DNA of 64,000 nt from Acheta domesticus (taxonomy: Eukaryota > Arthropoda > Insecta > Orthoptera > Gryllidae): assembly GCA_031308135.1 (NCBI GenBank), contig JAHLJT010009436.1, positions 161,236,885 through 161,300,884 on the forward strand, read 5' to 3'. Shown here piece by piece: positions 1-10,700 of the stretch. The notes under the pieces were generated by a model. The model saw nothing but the letters and a program-made list of their open reading frames with translations, was not told the DNA's origin and did not search any database. Position 1 is the stretch's first letter. Every line of letters starts with the position of its first letter. Made by a program: the position numbers and the translations under genes.

Positions 1-265
1 GGGGGCGTGGGGCGGCTTAGGCCGCGCGGCCAATACGCTCAAACGGCGCTCGGGGGCTGAGCCGGCGTTAGTGGGAGTGGCAGCCGCTTACGCCCTGGGA
101 GCGGGCCAGGTGGGAGCGACGCCGCGACGCCTCTCCCCTCTCCCATGTCGCAGCCGCCGTCATGCTTGCGGGCGCTTGGCCATCACGATAGTCGCTCGGT
201 AGATGGAAAAAGTGCTCTACTCGCGACAGGGCGCTAGTTTTATTAGCGCACTAATGCTTCTTTGG
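1..265. other. GC-rich, CpG-dense block, unresolved
   Basis: The first 240 bases are far richer in G, C and CpG than the rest of the window. I see no convincing coding frame. It could be a CpG-rich regulatory stretch or the end of an unrecognised repeat; the hAT-like sequence that follows favours a repeat context. Confidence 0.3.
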
Positions 266-267
266 AC

Positions 268-345
268 CAGGGATTCACAACCTTTCGTGTTCATCGACCC
301 CTTTTAAAGGAATTTTTGGCTCGATCCTCCCCTTATCTTGTTCTG
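268..345 (+). mobile_element. hAT-like transposon end (fragment)
   Basis: The stretch beginning CAGGGATTCACAACC and running to CATCGACCCC resembles the terminal sequence of hAT/Charlie-type elements (CAG.GGTTCTCAACC...CGACCCC). No transposase and no partner end were found, so this is a solo terminus or a small non-autonomous remnant. Confidence 0.35.
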
Positions 346-679
346 TTTAATTTAACACACACAATCATTACACATATAATTGCACGTCATTTCCTTAAAA
401 GATAACAATTCTGTACCCCAGTATTTCAGTAAATCTGTAGATTTTTCAAAAATCACGACGTTTCCGCTTCTGAGTAGCTGAGTTTCTAATTCTTTGTTGG
501 GCAATGGTTATGTCATGTTGAGCGGTTTTTAACTTGCCATACCATTTATTCAGTGCTCATTGCAGGGATGGTGTACACTACTGTAGGCCATGCAGGGAGT
601 AATTTCTTCCGCAGTAGAATATTGTTGTGAATACTTTGTTAAAATTTGTGAATTTTCCTAACATCATCAGTAATTGCGT

Positions 680-928
680 ATGTGGGTTCTCAGATGCCCT
701 GGTGCAGAAACTCAAAATGGGGCCCCTATTTGCAATAAATGTGAAATTAAGGGTTTTAAATTTAATTGGTAATTATAAAAAAGGGTTGGTGCAATGGAGA
801 AAATATACATGGAGTGCTATTTGTTTTATCATTGCCATTATCCACCTTAGGGGGCCCTTTTTAAGGACTCATTAGTTTGAGGGACTGGTACAGTACACCA
901 GTTACACCAGCCTAGCTACACCCCTGGT
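680..928. mobile_element. hAT-like fragment ending CTAGCTACACCCCTG
   Basis: The right edge, read on the minus strand, is CAGGGGTGTAGCTAGG, very like the CAGGGGCGTAGCTAGG terminus common to many invertebrate hAT elements. The interior contains GGGGCCCC and GGGGGCCC blocks typical of such elements. There is no transposase reading frame. Confidence 0.4.
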
Positions 929-1743
929 CGTAAGGCTCAATGGCAGATAAGAAATATGAGTGGATTTGTAATTTATACGTTAGTATGTAATACATGTTTT
1001 GTTGTTCTCTATCAGAAAAGAATTCATTACGAAGGTCATTTAATATTTTTTGTAATTGATGAGATGTCGATTATACCAATCAGTTGTCAGTTCATGTTTG
1101 GCTATACACATGCAATCGACCTGTCATTGACCCCCTTCAAAATTCATCATTGACCTCCTTCAAGATTCCATCCATCCCCAGGGGTCATTACTTATTCATT
1201 AGGAACCTCTGTATTAGACGCACAATATTTTATCCAATCACTAGGACAGCACCTCGGGCATAGGAAAGTTTCAGACCACTGATAGTGCATCGGCAATTCA
1301 CAACGCTTCTTGCTTAAATTGTTAACTTCAACTTATTGCGAAATTAGAAGCAAGAACAGATAGCTTGAACAGATAGAACAGAGACTCCCAGGGTAATACG
1401 GAGAATTTCCTAATTTTACCCTGTCTTAGACATTGTAAACCTAGTATCTTGAGCTCTAGGAGGGGACTAAATACAAGATCTCCAGCCAATCACATTACCC
1501 TCCTTTTCATTCTTGAACCCTGACTCACTTGTCATCTCCAGGATGATCTCACTTTTTATTTGTTGGTGAGGGGGAAGATGATTGTGGACCTCTTGGACAA
1601 TCCCCATTACGTTGCTGGGATTATTGTCATCCGAATTACACATGGCTGATTATGTTTGAAAGAAAACATCTGTAGCTGTCTCCAGACTAGAATTAATATA
1701 TGGTTCATACAGGTGAATTTTGATGCATAAAAAGTTGGTATTG
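929..1743. other. Non-coding sequence, nothing recognised
   Basis: AT-rich sequence with short chance reading frames only. No splice-flanked coding segment or recognised repeat was seen. Confidence 0.4.
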
Positions 1744-2104
1744 AACAGGGTGTCCACTTTCTTGAAAACTAGGAAAAATCAGGGAATTTCATTGGTCTGG
1801 AAAAGTCAGGAAAAACTGAGAATTTGTAGAATAATCATTAGAAGTCAGGGAAAATGTTGAGAGGGTTATAAAACTAGATTTTATTTCTTAAAAACATTAA
1901 TACAGTGTTATTTTTTCTCAATTTTAATTTGGTGAAAGAATATTGTTAATTTGTACTTTTTCACAGCGAAATCAGAGAGCTGTCCATTTGTGTATGGGTA
2001 GCTTCAATATTTTCTTTCATTACAAATCTTAGAAGTAAAAAAATGTTAAAAATGCACTGAAAAGCCAGGGAAATATGTTCCCGGAAATGAGTCACCACCC
2101 TGTT
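1744..2104. mobile_element. Short TIR element (MITE-like)
   Basis: The left edge reads AACAGGGTG and the right edge reads CACCCTGTT, its exact inverse. The body repeats 'aaaatcaggg', 'aagtcagg' and 'gtcagggaaa' motifs, as in degenerate MITEs of insect genomes. It has no coding potential. I could not identify a target-site duplication. Confidence 0.5.
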
Positions 2105-2376
2105 ACCGTTGAAGTATGAATGGGCAAGCGTAAAAATTCATGAACAAGTAATTACTTGTTTTCCCTGCTCTTTGATACTTCAAACTTCAGTGTTTTGAGG
2201 AATTCAAGAAAGCATTATCATGAATCTTTTGTTCTAATATTGATAAAATTTTCTGAGAACCCAACTACATTTCTTAATATGTTACAAACAATTGAAGTCC
2301 TCGTAGATAGTTGTTTACAATCCATCAATGTAAGTAAATCTTTTTTTATATTAATCTGTTCTATTTTCTTTCCCAG

Positions 2377-2643
2377 TGTGCGAGAAACTCATCAAATTGC
2401 TGAAGCACAGCAGGAGAAAAATGCAAAGCTGCGTGAAGCCTTTGGCATTTCCGAGTATTTTGTGGAAGGTAGTAGCCTCGATCCCCAACGGCATGTGAAA
2501 GAGGCCCAGGCAAAAGCTGCCGCAGAGCAAAGTAAAAAATACACGTTGGTTCGCACTCCAAGTCCACCATCTGTGGACATATCTCCCAAAGAAAAGGATG
2601 CTGGGGAGAAGAGCAAGAAAAGGAAGCGAAAAGCTAGAGACAG
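2377..2643 (+). CDS. Srrm234: Srrm234 exon following the cwf21 domain
   Basis: The acceptor TTCTTTCCCAG precedes 2377 and the donor GTATGG follows 2643. The exon encodes the conserved RETHQIAEAQQEK...AFGIS...GSSLDPQR block and then a KYTLVRTPSPPS stretch comparable to PYSLVRESSSSRSPTP of human SRRM2. It starts with one base completing a codon and ends with two bases of the next codon. This is the best single piece of evidence for the identity of the gene. Confidence 0.88.
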
Positions 2644-4720
2644 GTATGGATATTTAATATTTGTAATGGTTTGGAAATTCAGTTGTTGCCTTGTTGAACA
2701 ATTGTATTCAAAATTACTTTTATTGAATGCCAAAAAATGATTTGTAGTATTTTTAACTTAGCTATAATGTGAATGTGTATTCCAATTGAGAAGAAAATAT
2801 CCACTTCAGCTCTTGTTTCAGCTCATCAAGTCCAGAAGCAAAGAAGGACAAGAAAAAGAAGTCGAAAAAAGCACAAGAAAGACAGGTATTGTGATATAAA
2901 TTAAAGTAAATTTAAAATTTAGGTGTCCTGGATTTAAAATATATTTTAGCTTTCCTAATTCTTCATGATTCTTTCTTCACCTGGGGTAATAAACATTTTC
3001 TGTGATACTCTACACTCGTGAAGTAGCTGATAGTGCAAAGGTTTTTGGTGTTATTCTTTTAGGTAAGTTCTTTACAAAAATTCTGTTCTGCATTACAGGA
3101 ATTATTTTCTTAACAGTGATCTTTAGTTTAAATACATTTTACAGTAGAACAGCACTACCAAAATTATATCTCCTAATATTGTTTCAACACATCTCACTGT
3201 ATTTTAAGTCCGAGAGTATAGTAATTAAAAGTGAAGAAAACAAATGCCTCTCTGCTTCACAGAAGTATTCCTTGTGAAATTTTTTTTTCTACCATGTATT
3301 ATTTATGCATATGTAGAAAGAAATTCATGCAAAAGCAGAAACACTTCAAATAGATATGCCACACTGACGTATAATGTACTAAAGACCTATCATTACTGTG
3401 CACATGATTTAGTGAAAATTAAACTCATATTTTATTTACGTAAACATCAAGTAAAATTATTTGTAATAACTTTTGATTGTGGATTTGTGATAAATTTATT
3501 TATTACATTTCAACTCTTACAAGAACACTCATGCTTTGTAAATCACTGAATTACTTAAACATTTGAGAAATGAAAGTATTTGACCTACTGTTTAATGTGC
3601 TATATTATTTAAAATTCTAGTAATTAATTATTTTCTAAATGTTATCCATGCAGTATTTAGAATTTCAGTTTGAATTTTCAGTAAGTCAAGTCTAAAGAAT
3701 GCACTGGCAAAATGGGTCCATTGCCTTGACACTCGTTTAATAATTGGAGAATCAAATTTCAGAAACTGATGTCCAGCATTAAACAAAAATATTATCTTAG
3801 AATCTATATACAAATAAAAGAGAATATGTGTGTGCATGCACATGCACATCAAGTGTTAACACAGAAACTACTAAACCGATTTAATTTAAATTTTCACACA
3901 TTGTTCTTTTGAGTAACGGGAGTGTTTAAAGAGTGGTTGGAATTAAATTGGACATGTGGGAGCATTGTTGAAGTTGATTTATTCGTTTATGACCAGGGTG
4001 GCTAACTTTTGTATATATAAGATCTACTTTTAATCTTAAAAATGTGTCACGATTGACTTGTTGCCATAAGCACAAGTGGGGAGAAGAGGTGAAATGCATA
4101 CAATGTTTCTTCACTGTCTTTCAGCATAAGGTGCATTCCAGCGAGGTATGGGTAGATAAGTAAAATATATGTTCAAAACTATTTTTTAAATCACTTATTA
4201 AGTTTTCAAGATATAGGCTCAAGAAGAAAATCAATTTCCAGACCCAACTTTTGATTGTAGCATTTCGTACATGTGGTATCAAAAAAAATTCCATTTTCCG
4301 ACGTTTTTTCAAGATAGATTATTACTAACTTAAAATGCAATTTAATTTTTTTATAAACTGCAATGTAAAAGTTGCACTATTTGTTTGTAACTGAAAAAGT
4401 TGTTACAAAAATGCACAGTATGGCTGATAATTTGATTTCAATGTTTCACTTTTGCCTTGTACACCTCGTATTGAAATATAGATATAGTAGCTTACACAAA
4501 TCCAACCATTATTTTAAGTGCCAGAAAACTCACATCCAGAGAATTAAAAGAACACAGATAATTATTAACAATATTTATTAATTCAAAGTAGCTACAGTTA
4601 AAGACAGATTTAGAATTTACTTTGTTGCCTTAATATTAATGGGCTGAATTTACATGTCTCTAACCAAGGAAACATAATTAGGAAACATAAATTAAACATA
4701 ACATCCTGACAAAGATGATG

Positions 4721-4752
<32 letters not shown>

Positions 4753-7700
4753 TATGGACATTATGAAAAACAAATGTCTAGCTATGGCAGAAGAACATGA
4801 GTTCTGGCAACAGCTCCCCGATGAAGAGAAAAGCCGGAACTGCCCGACGAGCCATACTGTGGCTGAAAAGCCTAAAGGTCTCGCTCGGCAGGAGAAGAAC
4901 CATAAAGCTCCTTGCCCATTAGTTGAAGACTGTAGGCAGGAGAAGAAGAAGAAAGATAAGGCTCCTTGCCCCCCCAGTTGAAGAGTGCGGGCAGGAGAAC
5001 GTTGCAAACATTGTAGCAGACGCAACAAGTGAAGCTACAGAGGAATGGCTGGTTCCGAGGGAACACAGGAAGAAAAAACCGGAAGAAAGAAACTGAGGCT
5101 GCTAAACCGAAGAGAAGCCGCCCGCAGAACCAGGCCATTAAAGTGTCGGCCAAGGAAGGGGAACCCTATGCCGACATAATTAAGAAGATGAAGAAGGACG
5201 TAGATCACAAGACGCACGGCGCGGAGATCCTGTCCATTCGCAGGACTCAGAAGAAAGAACTATTAATAGTTCTGGGAAAGAGTGGAAACGTAACGTCTCT
5301 CAATTAGGCAGTAGAAAGGGCCATAGGTACTCAAGCCAAAGTAAACTTACTTTCGCCGAAAGTTGAAATTCGTAACATCGACGAAACTGTAGTCGTCGAA
5401 GAAGTAGTGGAGGCTGTCGCCCGTAAAATAGGCATACAGAGTGAGCAGATCGCTGACTCCTGCCGTTTGAGGAAGGGAAACGGCAGGGCGCAGATGGCAA
5501 CAATCCTTCTGCCAATAGATTTAGCCCGTAAACTGGTGGCGGAGGAGAAAGTTAAAATAGGTTGGGTTTATTGCCGATTAGGGAGAAGCAGCAGCAGCTC
5601 AAGAGATGCTTCAGGTGCCTTGAGTATGGACATCTAATATCCATGTGTTCGGGCCCTGACAGAAGAAATATATGCTATAAATGTGGCAAGACTGGGCACA
5701 TTGCAAAGCAATGCAGAGGTAAAATGCACTGCATCATATGCAAGGAGAAAAACCTGAGCGATGACCATCTTTTAGGAGGTACCAGATGTGCCTCATTCAT
5801 CGCTGCAACTAGAAAGCTCCATAAGACCAAGAATGCTCAGGGTCATACAAATTAACTTGAGGAAAAGCAAGCAGGCGCAAGGCCTCTTGACCCAGGTCGC
5901 AACTGAGAGGAAAGTTGACCTGCTACTAGTCAGCGGGCATCAGGACACGTCCGACGAGGTCACGCTGTACCAAGATTCCTCGAGAAGAGCCGGAATAATT
6001 ATTTTTAATAAAATGCTCAGGGTTCAAGCATTTAAGAGGACGCAGTTCGGGTTCGTCTGGGTGGAAGTAAATGGATTCGGTTTTACAGCTGCTACTTCCC
6101 CCCATGCGACCCGAATGAGAAATTTGAGAGGGCCATTGCTGAGCTTGAAGCTAGCCTAACGTCAGCAAAAGGCGAAAATCTTATTGGAGGTGACTTCAAT
6201 AGTAAATCTCCAGAATGGGGGGAAACTAAGTCAGATAAAAGAGGAGCAATTGTTTGCGAGTTTGTCGCAAGAAGCGACCTAGTCATTCTAAATAACGGCG
6301 ACAAGTATACCTTCCAACGAGGGAATGCTTCCTCAATCCTGGATATAACCATGGGCTCCACAAAGCTGAGTAGGAGCGTCATGGATTGGGAGGTACTTGA
6401 GGACGAGTCACTTAGCGACCATCTGTACATAGGATTTTCTGTCGCTACAAATGAGGGGTGTAATCGTGATGTGGCTAGATGTAACAAAGACGGTGCTGCC
6501 TGGAATGTAAATAGGATAAATGCAGACAAAGCCAAAGAATCCTTGGAGGAATCTAGGCTGATAAAGAGTACTGGGTGGACGAGAAACGCGGAATCCCTTG
6601 AAATAGGGAAACTACAGATATAGTGGTAGCCGCGTGCAATGCCTCGATGCCCAGACGCAGATGCCCTAGGAGCAAGCTTCAGGTGTACTGGGGGACGCCA
6701 GAAATTGCAGAGCTCCGCAAGAATTGCGTCAAGGCGAGAAGATTAGTGACGAGAGCCAGGACAAATCTCTCCCTTAGAGGCCAGTATAAAAAGTCTCGAA
6801 AACTGCTCAAGAGAGAGATTAAAAGAAGCAAATCCCGATGTTGGAAACAGCTTATAGATGACGTCGAAAACGACCCTTGGGGCATGGCCTACAAAATAGT
6901 GACGAAGAAATTAAGAGCGGACTGTAAGACGCCTGGATTAGACGACCCACGCTGGGTGAAGAAAGTAATAGACGACCTCTTTCCTACTAGGGATCGCTGG
7001 GAAAGACAAAGACCGAGCGGCTTTTCCTTTGACGGAAAAGACCTGTCACTCTAGAAGAACTGCGGAAAACAGCGGCGACCTTGAAATGCGGGAAAGCGCC
7101 GGGTTTCGACAGGATCCCGAACGAGATGTTGAAGATCGTGACAGAGCAATACCCGGAATGCTTGTTATCGGTGTTCAATTGCTGCCTTAAGAATGCAACA
7201 TTTCCCATGCGGTGGAAGAGACAGAAACTCGTTCTTCTCCGAAAGGGCAATAAACCCGTGAATCAGACTTCCTCTTTCAGACCGCTTTGCCTTTTGGATA
7301 CGATGGGCAAGCTACTTGAAGGTCTGATTCTATCAAGACTCGAGGAACATCTGGGGGCAAACTTATCTCCCAGGCAATACGGCTTCCGGAAGCGACTTTC
7401 GACAACGGATGCCATATTGAAGGTGACCGGTATTGCAGAGACAGCCAAGCGCGGTGATGGGAAGAAGAACGGATTCTGTGCGCTAGTGGCCATAGACATC
7501 AGAAATGCTTTCAACTCTGCCAGATGGAGGGACATCATTGAAGCACTGGTAGACAAAAAGGCCCCAGAATACCTCGTTAGGATGATTGAAGACTACCTTC
7601 ATGAGAGAAGTATAGTCTACTCGGACTCCTTCGTAATCGAAGACGAGATGACTTGCGGCGTACTCCAAGGGTCTAGATTGGGTCCACTCTTATGGAACGT

Positions 7701-10700
7701 CATGTATGATAGTCTCTTACAAATTGACACTCCTTCAGACACCCAGCTTATAGGCTACGCAGATGATTACTCATCATCTGTCATAGCAATGACACAGACT
7801 TGCTGGAGATGAAAGTGAACGAAACCCTTTTTAGGGTTAAAAGGTGGCTTGACAAGAGACTTCTACACATGGCTTTGGAGAAAACTGAAGCCGTGTTGAT
7901 CACTGACCGGAGAGCATTCCGTTCCCCAAACATTCGATTGGGGGACGTGAACATCAACTGGAGACGCCACATAACTTATTTGGGAGTCGAGATCGACAAG
8001 CGACTGAGCTTTGGTCCGCATATTAATAAGACTGCGGACAAGGCAGCGAAGACATGCTCCGACCTCTCCAGATTGATACCAAATGTGGGTGGCCCAAAAG
8101 AGGCGAAACGGAGAGTGATTGCTTGTGCAGTTCACTCCCAACTGTTGTACGGGGCCCCAGTGTGGGCCGATAAACTTGGTAAAGCGTGTGTAAGATGGAA
8201 GTACACGCAAGTACAAAGGAGGCTTGCGCTGAGAATAGTGTCTGCCTACCGCACGGTCTCTGACAGCGCAGTAAGGGTACTGGCCAGTGTACCTCCCGTA
8301 GACCTGCTGGCGAGAGAGCAAAAGGAAATATACCAAGAACTTAAGCTACCAGACCCCGTTCGTGACTGACCTCCGCGCAGGACGAAAGAGGATATAAAGA
8401 AGAGAGTACGGACTTCCCTTCTGGCAGAATGGCAAGTGAGGTGGGACAACGACACCAAAGGAGGTGGACTTACGTGATGATACCACGTATCGAACCGTGG
8501 ATCAGCAGAAGCCACGGGGAAGTTAATTATTACCTTTCCCAAGTGTTCTCAGGACACGGCAGTTTTAAATCGTATTTGTACAGATTTAAAAGAGCGACAG
8601 ATCGCAAGTGTGAATTTTGCGGTTATGAAGACGACGATGCCATGCACACTATATTTAATTGCATGGCGTGGGATACCCAGAGAAGACACCTAAACGAAGC
8701 CTTGGGTGCGGATGTTTCCCCATCGAACTTGGTGGAACTCATGCTCCAATCAAGTGAACAGTGGAGCATAATTCACGAGTTCCTCACTTTCGTTATGAAA
8801 CGGAAGGAAGAAAGGCTCCGTAGCTAAGTGCGGTTGCAGCCCAGCTAACTGCCTGTCTCTCTGCCACGAAGTAATGTCTCGCGACGGTTTCCGTGGAGAG
8901 AGGCATGGGCACAAGAGGAGAGGGTTTTTTTAGTGGGGGAGGGTCCCACACATCAGGGATAGCCCACCTTATCCCTGACGGTGCATAATGCATTTTCCCC
9001 TCGTTAAAATAATAATAATGAAGAAGAAATAAAGAATTATGAAACGGATTGCCGGCACTCGGCGTGAAATATTACTCTTAGCTGAGGCGTCTTCTAAATC
9101 AACGCACACCACTAAAGTTCAACGAAAGATATTCAATGTTGAACAAAAATACCAAATTGAAAATGACAAAAGCAGGCTACTGGTAGTTGAGAAGCTAAAA
9201 GAGGAAATTCAAGCATGGGCTCAACTAATTAGACGTTACAAACGTAGAATAGATTTCCGTGTGCAGAATCGATTGTTTGGAAGAGAAGCGAAGAGATTCT
9301 ATCGCAATCTGACTCGAAAACTGAATGGCAATGCAGTCATTCATTCAAAAGATGACGTTCAATTTTGGGTAGGAATCTGGGAGGAGAGCAGACCCTACAG
9401 CAAAGACGCATCTTGGATTCAATCTGAAGTTGACGCTGCCGATGAACTTGTGGAAACAGTCGAATTCTCGGAAGACGACCTCTTCCAAACAATTAAGAAC
9501 ATGGGAAACTGGAAATCTCCCGGGATTGATAAAAATCCAGATTTATTGGATTAAGAAATTAACAGCAATACATTCTCATCTAGCAGAGGCTGTTATTAAA
9601 ATTTTAGAAAATCCAAAGAAACTCCTGGAATGGCTCACACGCGGCATCACGTATTTGCTACCCGAAGCGGGAGACAGCTCTTTGGCGAACAACTACAGGC
9701 CAATCACTTGTCTCCAAGCTCTGTACAAAGTTATAACTGCATCCATAGCTGGCAAAATTTACAGACATCTAGAGAAGAAGCAGAGGCCAGCTGAACAAAA
9801 AGGATGTCGTTAAGGTTCTTATTGCTGTAAGGAAATCTTGCTAATGAATAAAATAATCTTGAATGATGTAAAGAAACAAAAACGTAATTTGAGCATGGCT
9901 TGCATTGATTACCAAGAGTTACCATTTTATAGTATATCACACGATTGGATTTTGAAGACCTTGGAGATCTATCGATTTCATCCTAAACTTATTGAGTTTT
10001 GCAAGGCTAGTATGAAGTCGTGGAGTACCAGGTTGCTAATACACAGTGGAAAGGAACCAATAGAAACCAGAAGTATTCAGATCAACAGAGGTATTTTTCA
10101 AGGAGATTCACTATCCCCTCTGCTGTTTTGCATTAGTTTGATCCCACTATCCTAGACGGTTGTCGCAAGCTGACTTTGGTTACAAGCTCCATGGTAATGA
10201 AAGGCCAGTATCACATTTGTTTTACATGGATCTTAAAGTGTTTGCTAAGAATGAAACGTTTCTCTCCCAAATGCTGTCTGTCATGAATGACTTTAGCAAT
10301 TACATTTGCATGAAGTGTGGTCGTGACAAGTGTGCAAAAACCAATTTAAAAAGAGGTAAATTGACGTCACAGAACATTGACGTTGATATGTACACTGTGA
10401 ATCAAGATCTTCAGCCAGGTAAAACTTACAAATATCTGGGCATTGAAGAATGTGAGACCATGTCGAACGACACAATGAAAGAGAGAATTCGCAGGGAGTA
10501 TTACAGAAGAGTGAGATTGGCCCTGCAGTCCGTTCTGAATTCCAGGAATAGAATATCAGCAATAGGTAGTTTGGCGGTGTCTGTGGCCGAATACAGTTTC
10601 GGACTAATGGACTGGACTGAGGAAGAAATTAGCATCATGGATCGAAAAACCAGAAAACTGCTAACAATGCATCATGTTTTCCACCCTCGAGATGATGTAC

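Larger units (their letters stand above)
4710..9030 (+). mobile_element. R1-like LINE retrotransposon, full-length-like but dead
   Basis: A non-LTR retrotransposon about 4.3 kb long. ORF1 carries CCHC zinc knuckles, overlapped by ORF2 with an endonuclease start, a reverse transcriptase and a C-terminal zinc knuckle. The left flank is a (TAA)n run at 4719-4751; the 3' tail ends in AATAATAATGAAGAAG at about 9007-9025. At least five frame changes and an in-frame TAG at 5305 mean it cannot make its proteins. The clade is assigned from ORF1 zinc knuckles, the overlapping ORF2 start (IQINLRKSKQA) and the C-terminal CEFCGYEDDDAMHTIFNC motif. Confidence 0.88.

Noticed and set aside
2156..2376. Extension of the first visible exon upstream to an ATG at 2156
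   Set aside because: The open frame is intron read-through; a clear pyrimidine tract and CAG acceptor precede 2377, and family similarity starts after it.
7081..7812. 243-residue reverse-transcriptase frame as a host gene
   Set aside because: It is one intact stretch of a frame-shifted LINE ORF2, flanked by the rest of the element.
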